Shown here piece by piece: positions 1 to 5,536 of a stretch of DNA of 15,652 nt. The stretch comes from WJMT01 sp964445575 (GTDB lineage Bacteria > Acidobacteriota > Aminicenantia > Aminicenantales > Aminicenantaceae). Numbering within the stretch: position 1 is the stretch's first letter; each line of letters starts with the position of its first letter. The stretch lies in NCBI GenBank assembly GCA_964445575.1, contig CAYULB010000050.1:1-15652 (forward strand), read 5' to 3'. The notes beneath the pieces are model-generated. The model was not told the DNA's origin and ran no database searches. It saw nothing but the letters and a program-made list of their open reading frames with translations. The position numbers and the translations under genes are program-made.

Positions 1-2
1 TG

Positions 3-41
3 AATGAAGTTAATAATGAAGATATCGCCATTTTTTTATGA
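3..41 (+). CDS. C-terminal tail of an upstream gene (partial)
   Basis: The third reading frame is open from the left edge and ends at a TGA at 39-41, giving a tail ending in NNEDIAIFL. The TGA overlaps an in-frame ATG of the next ORF (ATGA at 38-41), the arrangement usual for translationally coupled genes. Only 12 codons are visible, so the family cannot be named. It may be chance open frame rather than a gene end. Confidence 0.35.
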   Translation, partial: NEVNNEDIAIFL

Positions 42-55
42 ATAGGTCATGTGAA

Positions 56-439
56 ATGATTTTTGGAGTAGGAACAGATATTATAGAGGTCCAAAGAATA
101 AAGAGGTTGATTGAGAAAAACAACCGTTTCAGGGACAGAGTGTTTACAAAAAAAGAAATTGCCTACTGTGAAAAAAAGAAAAACAAAGCTCACAGTTATG
201 CAGCCCGGTTTGCAGCGAAAGAGGCTTTTTTCAAAGCATTGGGAACAGGATGGAGGAAGGGGGTCACTTTCAAGGATGTGGAGGTTCGAAACCAGCCTTC
301 TGGAAAACCAGAGCTTGTTTTATACGGAAAATCAAAGGAAATAGCAGAAAGAAATCAGATTGAAAATATACAGGTCTCTCTTTCCCATGTGGGAGACTCT
401 GCCCTTTCTGTGGTCATACTGGAAAAACAGACCAGATAA
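56..439 (+). CDS. acpS: Holo-[acyl-carrier-protein] synthase
   Basis: AcpS transfers 4'-phosphopantetheine from CoA to the serine of apo-acyl carrier protein, activating it for fatty acid synthesis in the cytoplasm. The 127-residue product has the family N-terminus (GVGTDI, Mg-binding Asp at residue 8) and the second signature RFAAKEAFFKALGTG with the metal-binding Glu near residue 56. Length matches the family (about 120-130). I chose the ATG at 56 because the family begins with M-I-x-G-x-G and an AGG lies 9 bases upstream. An in-frame ATG at 38 would add six residues and overlaps the preceding stop, so coupling to the upstream gene is possible. It converges on kbl with an 8-base gap. Identification is firm; the exact start is less so. 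Confidence 0.93.
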   Translation: MIFGVGTDIIEVQRIKRLIEKNNRFRDRVFTKKEIAYCEKKKNKAHSYAARFAAKEAFFKALGTGWRKGVTFKDVEVRNQPSGKPELVLYGKSKEIAERNQIENIQVSLSHVGDSALSVVILEKQTR

Positions 440-448
440 ACTGTTTTT
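423..448. terminator. Candidate bidirectional terminator, acpS/kbl
   Basis: AAAAACAG (423-430) and CTGTTTTT (441-448) form a perfect 8-bp inverted repeat with a 10-base loop. T-rich sequence ends the hairpin in both directions, and the dyad covers both stop codons of the convergent genes. The stem has only two G/C pairs, so it would be weak without help. Confidence 0.35.
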
Positions 449-1647
449 TATATGATGCCGTACTTTTCCCCAACTTTAACAAAAGCTTGGATGGCTTTTT
501 CTATGTGAGAGCGGTCATGAGCCGCTGAAAGCTGGACCCGGATTCGGGACTGTCCTTTGGGGACTACAGGATAAAAGAATCCGATCACATAGATCCCTTC
601 TTCCAGAAGGTCGTTGGCCATGTCCTGTGAAAGCTGGGCGTCATTTTTAAACTTACCCAGCATAATGGGTACAATAGGATGGATTCCTGGTTTAATATCA
701 AATCCTGCTTCAGTCATCTTGTCTCTGAAATACTGAGTGTTATTCTCTAATTTATCTCTTAATTCTGTGGTTTCAGTTAAAAGGTCGAGAACCGCAATGG
801 AGGCTCCGGTCACTACAGGGGATAAAGTGTTGCTGAAGAGATAAGGTCGGGAGCGCTGTCTGTAGAGCTCGATGATTTCTTTGCGCCCGGAAATAAATCC
901 TCCGGAAGCTCCTCCCAGCGCTTTTCCCAGAGTTGAGGTTATGATATCCACTCTTTCTTCAACGCCTCTGTATTCGGGAGTTCCTCTTCCTTTTTTTCCT
1001 ATGAATCCGGTGGCATGAGAGTCATCAACCAAGACCAGAGCCTGGTATTTCTCTGCTAAGTCACATATCTTATCTAAAAGGGCGATATCTCCGTCCATAG
1101 AGAAAACACCATCTGTAGAAATGAGTCTGTAGCGCGAGTTTTGGCTTTTTTTAAGCTTTTCTTCAAGGTCTGCTATGTCACTGTGTTTGTAGATGAATCT
1201 TTGGGCTTTGCAGAGCCGGATTCCGTCTATAATGGAAGCATGATTGAGCTCATCAGTAATAATGGCGTCCTCTTTTCCCAGAAGCGGTTCAAACGCACCG
1301 CCGTTGGCATCAAAGCATGCAGCATAGAGCAAGGTGTCATCTGTTTTTAAAAATTGAGATATTTTCTGTTCAAGAGTTTTATGAATATCCTGAGTTCCGC
1401 AGATAAATCTTACTGAGCTCATGCCGTATCCACTTTGATCCAGAGTTTTGTGGGCTGCTTCAATGACTTTGGGATGGCTGGAGAGGCCTAAATAATTGTT
1501 GGCGCAGAAGTTCAGAACTTTTTTTCCTGACTTGACTTTGATTTCAGCTCCTTGAGGGGTTGTGATGATCCGCTCCTCTTTGTAAAGGCCGGATTCTCTG
1601 ATAGAATCGATTTCTTTTTTTAGGTCGTTTTTTATGTTGCCGTACAT
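448..1647 (-). CDS. kbl: 2-amino-3-ketobutyrate CoA ligase (glycine C-acetyltransferase)
   Basis: Kbl is a cytoplasmic PLP enzyme that cleaves 2-amino-3-oxobutyrate with CoA to glycine and acetyl-CoA, the second step of threonine degradation. The 399-residue product begins MYGN and matches the family length (E. coli about 398). It shows the alpha-oxoamine synthase pattern: NFCANNYLGL near 46-55, VDDSHATGF near 207-215, and STLGKALGGASGG with the PLP lysine at about 242. The ATG at 1647 is preceded by AGGAGG at a 7-base spacing; an in-frame upstream ATG at 1686 would add 13 non-family residues. It lies 47 bases downstream of tdh on the same strand, so the two are almost certainly one operon making the complete threonine-to-glycine route. 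Confidence 0.95.
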   Translation of the reverse strand: MYGNIKNDLKKEIDSIRESGLYKEERIITTPQGAEIKVKSGKKVLNFCANNYLGLSSHPKVIEAAHKTLDQSGYGMSSVRFICGTQDIHKTLEQKISQFLKTDDTLLYAACFDANGGAFEPLLGKEDAIITDELNHASIIDGIRLCKAQRFIYKHSDIADLEEKLKKSQNSRYRLISTDGVFSMDGDIALLDKICDLAEKYQALVLVDDSHATGFIGKKGRGTPEYRGVEERVDIITSTLGKALGGASGGFISGRKEIIELYRQRSRPYLFSNTLSPVVTGASIAVLDLLTETTELRDKLENNTQYFRDKMTEAGFDIKPGIHPIVPIMLGKFKNDAQLSQDMANDLLEEGIYVIGFFYPVVPKGQSRIRVQLSAAHDRSHIEKAIQAFVKVGEKYGII

Positions 1648-1694
1648 GGATTTCCTCCTGTTTTGGTTTGTATATATTATAATCAAAAAATTTA

Positions 1695-2660
1695 TTAAGG
1701 GCCGGACTTCTGGTTTCTTTTTTGGAGTTCTTTCAACATATCTTCTGTCATGGAGGCAAGGTCATATCCGGGCCTCCACCCCCATTCCTCTCTGGCTGCA
1801 GAGTCATCTATGGTTCTAGGCCAGCTGTCTGCTATTTTTTGTCTGTAATCTGGCTTGTATTCTATAATAAAATCTGGGATGTGTTTTTTGATTTCCTTTG
1901 CTAATTCCTGGACCTTAAAGCTCATTCCAGCGACATTAAAATCCGCATGATGTTTTAGTTTTTTAAAATCTGCGTCCATAAGGTCCAAGGTAGCCTTGAG
2001 ACAGTCCGGCATATACATCATAGGCAGCATGGTGTCTTTATCCACAAAGCAGGTATACTTTTTCTTTTTCACGGCTTCATAGAAAATAGCCACGGCATAG
2101 TCAGTGGTTCCCCCTCCCGGCAGTGTTTTATGGCTTATGATTCCCGGATACCGGCATCCCCGGACATCCAGCTTGAAACGGGAGACATAGTAGTTGCTCA
2201 GAAGCTCTCCCGCCACTTTGGTGATTCCATAAATGGTGTTGGGGCTGAGGACGGTTTCCTGGGGTGTGGAGTCCCGGGGAGTGCTGGGTCCAAAAACAGC
2301 TATAGAACTGGGAACGAATAGTTTCTTGACCTCTAATTCCCTGCTGGCTTCCAGAATATTGCGGGTTCCTTCAGAATTGACTTTCCAGGCCTGCTGGGGG
2401 TTTTTTTCTCCGGACGCAGAGAGAATGGCTGACATATGAAAAATTTGAGTGATTTGGTATTTCTTTACAACTTCGGCAATCCTTTTTCCAGAGAGAACAT
2501 CCAAATGTTCAAAGGGTCCTGGGTCTTTGAGCTCAGGGGAGACATCTTTTTTGATATCTGAAGCGACTACCTGGCTTTCTCCGTATTTTTCTCTAAGAAG
2601 AGGAGTCAATTCTGAACCGATCTGGCCGGCAGCTCCTGTCACTAGAATCTTCTCTTTCAT
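1695..2660 (-). CDS. tdh: L-threonine 3-dehydrogenase, short-chain (epimerase-like) type
   Basis: This enzyme oxidises L-threonine to 2-amino-3-oxobutyrate with NAD+, giving Kbl its substrate. The 321-residue protein is an extended short-chain dehydrogenase, not the zinc MDR-type Tdh of E. coli. Visible features are the Rossmann motif GAAGQIG at 9-15, the NAD-ribose acidic residue in VASDIKK (about 35), catalytic Y144 and K148 in YGITK, and RYPGIIS followed by PGGGTTDYAV (about 170-190), a hallmark of SDR-type threonine dehydrogenases. The kbl gene downstream confirms the assignment. No good ribosome binding site precedes the ATG at 2660, and a strong-looking promoter sits only about 17 bases upstream, so the mRNA leader may be about 10 bases. 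Confidence 0.93.
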   Translation of the reverse strand: MKEKILVTGAAGQIGSELTPLLREKYGESQVVASDIKKDVSPELKDPGPFEHLDVLSGKRIAEVVKKYQITQIFHMSAILSASGEKNPQQAWKVNSEGTRNILEASRELEVKKLFVPSSIAVFGPSTPRDSTPQETVLSPNTIYGITKVAGELLSNYYVSRFKLDVRGCRYPGIISHKTLPGGGTTDYAVAIFYEAVKKKKYTCFVDKDTMLPMMYMPDCLKATLDLMDADFKKLKHHADFNVAGMSFKVQELAKEIKKHIPDFIIEYKPDYRQKIADSWPRTIDDSAAREEWGWRPGYDLASMTEDMLKELQKRNQKSGP

Positions 2661-2677
2661 GTCGCTGGTTAATAAAT

Positions 2678-2705
2678 TTTATATATCTAGGCGGTTTGAA
2701 GTCAA
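2678..2705 (-). promoter_or_regulatory. Candidate promoter of tdh-kbl
   Basis: On the minus strand, TTGACT (2700-2705) lies 16 bases before TATAAA (2678-2683), each five of six to the sigma-70 consensus. Predicted transcription start is near 2671, leaving a leader of roughly 10 bases with no Shine-Dalgarno sequence. Confidence 0.5.
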
Positions 2706-2814
2706 CCTTTAAAAAAAGACTATTTAAAAAAATGGCAATTCCTTGATCGTCCTAAATTAAACAAACCAGATAAACACATTTTGCTTGTCTCGCATCTGCA
2801 GCAATCTCAGCTCG

Positions 2815-2844
2815 TGAATAGCCCATTTTCAAATAGACTATTCA
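2815..2844. repeat. Inverted repeat in the tdh/flavin reductase spacer
   Basis: TGAATAG (2815-2821) and CTATTCA (2838-2844) are perfect 7-base arms separated by 16 bases. The element lies between the two divergent promoters in the 266-base spacer (2661-2926), so an operator is possible. Apart from this and the two promoters I see nothing else in that spacer, and no small gene. Confidence 0.25.
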
Positions 2845-2877
2845 TATAAAATCAGCCTGTGTATTCAGAATCAAAAA

Positions 2878-2906
2878 TAGAATCTCTGAGGTTTTTGTAT
2901 TATAAT
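2878..2906 (+). promoter_or_regulatory. Candidate promoter of the flavin reductase gene
   Basis: A perfect TATAAT lies at 2901-2906, with a poor -35 (TAGAAT, 2878-2883) 17 bases upstream. Transcription would begin near 2913, giving a leader of about 14 bases that carries the AGGAG ribosome binding site. Confidence 0.45.
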
Positions 2907-2926
2907 CGTTTCTGAGGAGAAAATTC

Positions 2927-3502
2927 ATGAAAAAATCATTAGGAGCGAAAACTATTGTTTATCCAGCGCCTGTTCTGGTGGTGGGTTCTTACGACGGTTC
3001 TGGCAGGCCGAATCTTATGACAGCTGCATGGGGCGGGATTTGCTGTTCCAATCCACCTTCCATCACTATTTCTTTAAGAGAAAGCAGGTACACGTTCAGC
3101 TGCATAAAAGAGAGAAAAGGATTTACAGTGAGCATTCCCTCGGAAGAGTACGCAGAAGAAGCTGACTACATAGGGATGGTTTCTGGAAAAGATGTGGATA
3201 AGTTTTCAGCCACGGGCCTTACTGAAGAGAAGGCAGAATTTGTGGAAGCGCCTTATGTCAAAGAATTTCCCATTGTCCTGGAGTGCCAGTTGAGCGAAAC
3301 CCATAAAGTTGGAGTCCACACTCAATTCATAGGAACCATTTTAGACGTGAAAGCAGACGAATCAGTTCTCGGTGAGGATGGTCTTCCCGTGCTTGATAGG
3401 GTCAAGCCTATTATTTTTGCTCCAGTGAGTTATGCTTATTATGGGACTGGTCAGTTCATTGGTCCTGCCTTCTCTCTGGGTGATAAGTTTAAGAAAAAGT
3501 GA
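2927..3502 (+). CDS. Flavin reductase / flavoredoxin-like FMN-binding protein
   Basis: The 191-residue product belongs to the flavin reductase-like split-barrel family, soluble proteins that bind FMN and pass electrons between NAD(P)H or a partner and an acceptor. Supporting features are the N-terminal PAPVLVVGSYDGSGRPNLMTAAW block (about 14-36), the PPSITISLRESRYT segment (about 44-57) where FMN phosphate contacts usually lie, and VSIPS followed by the family's D(Y)xGxxSGxxxDKF block (about 75-95). It has no signal peptide or membrane segment. The start ATG is preceded by AGGAG with suitable spacing. It reads alone and is followed 84 bases later by lexA, which has its own promoter. The physiological partner cannot be told from sequence; flavoredoxin-type roles in anaerobes are one possibility. 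Confidence 0.85.
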   Translation: MKKSLGAKTIVYPAPVLVVGSYDGSGRPNLMTAAWGGICCSNPPSITISLRESRYTFSCIKERKGFTVSIPSEEYAEEADYIGMVSGKDVDKFSATGLTEEKAEFVEAPYVKEFPIVLECQLSETHKVGVHTQFIGTILDVKADESVLGEDGLPVLDRVKPIIFAPVSYAYYGTGQFIGPAFSLGDKFKKK

Positions 3503-3537
3503 ACTCCGGGTAAAAGCTCTTCAATTTTAATTTTTTC

Positions 3538-3566
3538 TTGACAAAGCCTTTGTGTGAGACTATTTT
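3538..3566 (+). promoter_or_regulatory. Candidate promoter of lexA-dinB-dnaE
   Basis: A consensus TTGACA (3538-3543) is followed after exactly 17 bases by TATTTT (3561-3566). The expected transcription start is near 3573, giving a leader of about 14 bases with the AGGTGA ribosome binding site at 3576-3581. No comparable promoter is seen before dinB or dnaE, so this one probably serves all three genes. Confidence 0.6.
3541..3553. promoter_or_regulatory. Candidate LexA operator overlapping the lexA -35 box
   Basis: ACAAAG-C-CTTTGT is a perfect 6+1+6 dyad that shares three bases with the -35 box and runs into the promoter spacer, where a bound repressor would block RNA polymerase. It does not match the LexA boxes I know for E. 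coli (CTGT-N8-ACAG) or Bacillus (GAAC-N4-GTTC). Assignment to LexA is inference from position. Confidence 0.4.
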
Positions 3567-3586
3567 ATTCAGTACAGGTGAACAAA

Positions 3587-4201
3587 ATGGTGAACAGAAC
3601 AAGACAGGAATTGACCCAAAGGCAAAAAAAGGTTTTGGAAGCAGTCAAGGGTTTTATCCGAAAGTACGGTTATTCACCTACTGTCCGACAGCTGGCTGAA
3701 ATTCTGGGTATATCCAGCCACTCTGCTGTGTTCAAGCATCTCTCCAGCATAGAGAAGAAGGGATATTTGAGGAAAGACAAGGGGGAGATCAAGCTTGTGG
3801 GTCTGCCCCGTTTGGAGCCCCGTGTTCAGGTGCCTTTAGCAGGTTTGGTCCCTGCCGGCGACCCCAAAGAAGTTTTTGACATCAGCGACGATGCTGTGGA
3901 TGTCCCGGAGTGGATGCTGGGACGTAAGCAGGGGAATGTTTTCTGCGTTCAAATCGAAGGCAAGAGCATGGCGGATGCTTATATAGACCACGGCGACCGG
4001 GTGCTTTTGGAGCGGACTCACACTGCCAATTCAGGGGAAATGGTGGTGGCGGTTCTTGAGGATGGGTCCATCACTTTAAAGAGATTAAAGCTGGATAAGG
4101 GAAAGATTTTTCTGGTGCCTGAGAATCCTGAATTTAAGCCCATTCAGGTCTCAGAACTGAAAATAATAGGGCGGGTTATCGGGGTTCTGCGGAAATACTG
4201 A
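3587..4201 (+). CDS. lexA: LexA repressor (SOS response)
   Basis: LexA represses DNA damage genes and is inactivated when RecA filaments trigger self-cleavage. The 204-residue product has the N-terminal winged helix (recognition region SPTVRQLAEILGISSHSAVF, about 30-49) and the C-terminal S24-type latent protease. The cleavage site Ala90-Gly91 (LVPAGDP), catalytic Ser127 (GKSMAD) and Lys165 (TLKRLK) are all present, so self-cleavage should work. I chose the ATG at 3587 because AGGTGA lies 5 bases upstream and the length then equals the family's; an upstream in-frame ATG at 3554 lies before the predicted transcription start. It is followed after 46 bases by dinB and then dnaE, making it the likely local regulator of both polymerases and of itself. 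Confidence 0.95.
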   Translation: MVNRTRQELTQRQKKVLEAVKGFIRKYGYSPTVRQLAEILGISSHSAVFKHLSSIEKKGYLRKDKGEIKLVGLPRLEPRVQVPLAGLVPAGDPKEVFDISDDAVDVPEWMLGRKQGNVFCVQIEGKSMADAYIDHGDRVLLERTHTANSGEMVVAVLEDGSITLKRLKLDKGKIFLVPENPEFKPIQVSELKIIGRVIGVLRKY

Positions 4202-4233
4202 ACTCAGTTAACCCGGTTTTCCGAACTTAAAAT

Positions 4234-4239
4234 AAGGAG
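4234..4239 (+). promoter_or_regulatory. Ribosome binding site that sets the dinB start
   Basis: AAGGAG ends 8 bases before the TTG at 4248, ideal spacing. The alternative GTG start at 4239 overlaps this site and would have no ribosome binding site of its own, so TTG is preferred. Confidence 0.6.
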
Positions 4240-4247
4240 TGATTAAG

Positions 4248-5471
4248 TTGAGAAGGCGGTGTATTGTCCATATTGATATCGATGCTTTCTTTGCATCGGT
4301 GGAAAAGCTTTTGGATCCCTCTCTTGAGGGGAAGCCGGTTATTGTGGGCGGGCTTTCCCATGAAAGAGGAGTGGCTTCTACAGCTTCTTATGAAGCCAGA
4401 AAGTATGGAGTTTATTCAGGCATGCCCCTGCAGAAGGCTTACCAGCTGTGCCCTGACGGTGTGTTTCTAAGAGGCAACCACCGCCTTTATGCAGATTTTT
4501 CCCGGAGGTTTCATCAAATCCTTTCCCGCTACACTCCAGATATAGAGATGGCTTCCCTGGACGAAGCTTATCTGGACTTCAGCCGCTGCAGGGCCCTTTA
4601 TTCTTCTTTTCCCGAAACCAGCCAAAGGATAAAACAAGCTGTAGAAAAAGAATTGAAGCTCTCTGTATCCGTAGGTATCGCAGCTAACAAGATATTAGCC
4701 AAACTGGCAACCAACCGAGCCAAACCCGGAGGATTGGTAGAAATAAAACCTGGCTGTGAAGAATCGTTCCTAAAGGAACTTCCCATAGAGTCCCTTCCAG
4801 GAATCGGGCCGAAAGCCCAGGCGGTCCTTCATATGCTCAATATACGGAAAATCAAAGACCTCTGGGGCCTGCCCCGGCCGACTCTGAGGGCTCTTTTTGG
4901 TTTAAAAGGAGAAGAAATCCATCTTCAATCTCATGGGATTGATAATCGGCCTCTGGACTTATCTGAAGGACAGAAATCCATTTCCCGCGAGACCACTTTT
5001 CTGAAGGACATATGGGAAAAACGTCTTCTTTTGGCTCACCTGGCTTATCTCTGTGACCGGTTGAGTTTGGCCCTGAGAAAGAACCACTGCTTCGCTCATA
5101 TCATTGAAGTCAAAGTCAGATGGTCTGACTTTGAGACCGAAGCCCGCCGAAGGCTTCTGGTAGACCCGGTTCAAGAAATGGATGATATTTTCAGGATTGC
5201 CCGGGAGCTGTTTTCTGAGCTTTTCCAGGGGGCCCGTTTGTCTCTGCGTTTGGTGGGGGTCAAAGCTTCGGACTTGGTCAGAGGCAGGACTCTTTCGCTG
5301 TTTGAACCAAATTCTCTGCATAAAGAATCTCTGGGCTCTGCAGTTTCTGAGGTGAGAAAGAAATACGGGTTTGGTTCCCTGCTCACCGCCAGGGAAAGGA
5401 TGCTGGGGGATGTGTACAGCTTCACAAAGGAGCGCGGCTTTGTTCTTAAAACAGCCTCACTCACCAAATAG
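4248..5471 (+). CDS. dinB: Y-family DNA polymerase IV (DinB/DinP)
   Basis: This is a low-fidelity polymerase that copies past damaged bases. The 407-residue product has an intact palm: HIDIDAFFASVE (first catalytic Asp at about 10) and SLDEAYLD (Asp105-Glu106), plus the fingers motif ASYEARKYGV. The helix-hairpin-helix thumb is at about 180-230 (ESLPGIGPKAQ) and the little finger at about 235-345. RTLSLFEP near 355 resembles a beta-clamp-binding peptide, and a tail of about 50 residues follows. It is longer than E. coli DinB (351). The TTG start is supported by AAGGAG. It sits where imuB is found in lexA-imuA-imuB-dnaE2 cassettes, but ImuB lacks the acidic catalytic residues that are all present here, so DinB is the better name. 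Probably LexA-controlled, through the lexA promoter. Confidence 0.93.
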   Translation: MRRRCIVHIDIDAFFASVEKLLDPSLEGKPVIVGGLSHERGVASTASYEARKYGVYSGMPLQKAYQLCPDGVFLRGNHRLYADFSRRFHQILSRYTPDIEMASLDEAYLDFSRCRALYSSFPETSQRIKQAVEKELKLSVSVGIAANKILAKLATNRAKPGGLVEIKPGCEESFLKELPIESLPGIGPKAQAVLHMLNIRKIKDLWGLPRPTLRALFGLKGEEIHLQSHGIDNRPLDLSEGQKSISRETTFLKDIWEKRLLLAHLAYLCDRLSLALRKNHCFAHIIEVKVRWSDFETEARRRLLVDPVQEMDDIFRIARELFSELFQGARLSLRLVGVKASDLVRGRTLSLFEPNSLHKESLGSAVSEVRKKYGFGSLLTARERMLGDVYSFTKERGFVLKTASLTK

Positions 5472-5516
5472 TATCTGGCTCTTCTGTTGTTTTTTTCTCC
5501 AGCGGTTCATGGTTTT

Positions 5517-5522
5517 AGGAGG
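5517..5522 (+). promoter_or_regulatory. Distant ribosome binding site of dnaE
   Basis: A perfect AGGAGG lies 14 bases before the dnaE ATG, much farther than the usual 5-9. No in-frame start codon sits at normal distance, because a TAG at 5527-5529 and A-rich codons intervene. Translation may therefore be inefficient. Confidence 0.4.
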
Positions 5523-5536
5523 GTTATAGAAAAGAA

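Noticed and set aside
1645..1686. N-terminal extension of kbl from an ATG at 1686
   Set aside because: The 13 extra residues do not match the family, and AGGAGG lies at correct spacing before the ATG at 1647.
3491..3539. AAGAAAAA and TTTTTCTT as a terminator stem after the flavin reductase gene
   Set aside because: Arms are almost all A/T with a loop of over 30 bases; not a credible hairpin.
3576..3600. Link between the lexA start region and the heptamer repeat, through shared TTCACCATTTT on opposite strands
   Set aside because: An 11-base match between two places in a 15.6 kb window on either strand is expected by chance many times, and in lexA it lies in coding and ribosome binding sequence.
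4239..4241. GTG as the dinB start
   Set aside because: It overlaps the AAGGAG ribosome binding site, which sits at ideal distance from the TTG at 4248.
5509..5529. Mini-ORF MVLGGL between dinB and dnaE
   Set aside because: Six codons, no ribosome binding site of its own, and it overlaps the dnaE ribosome binding site; easily chance.
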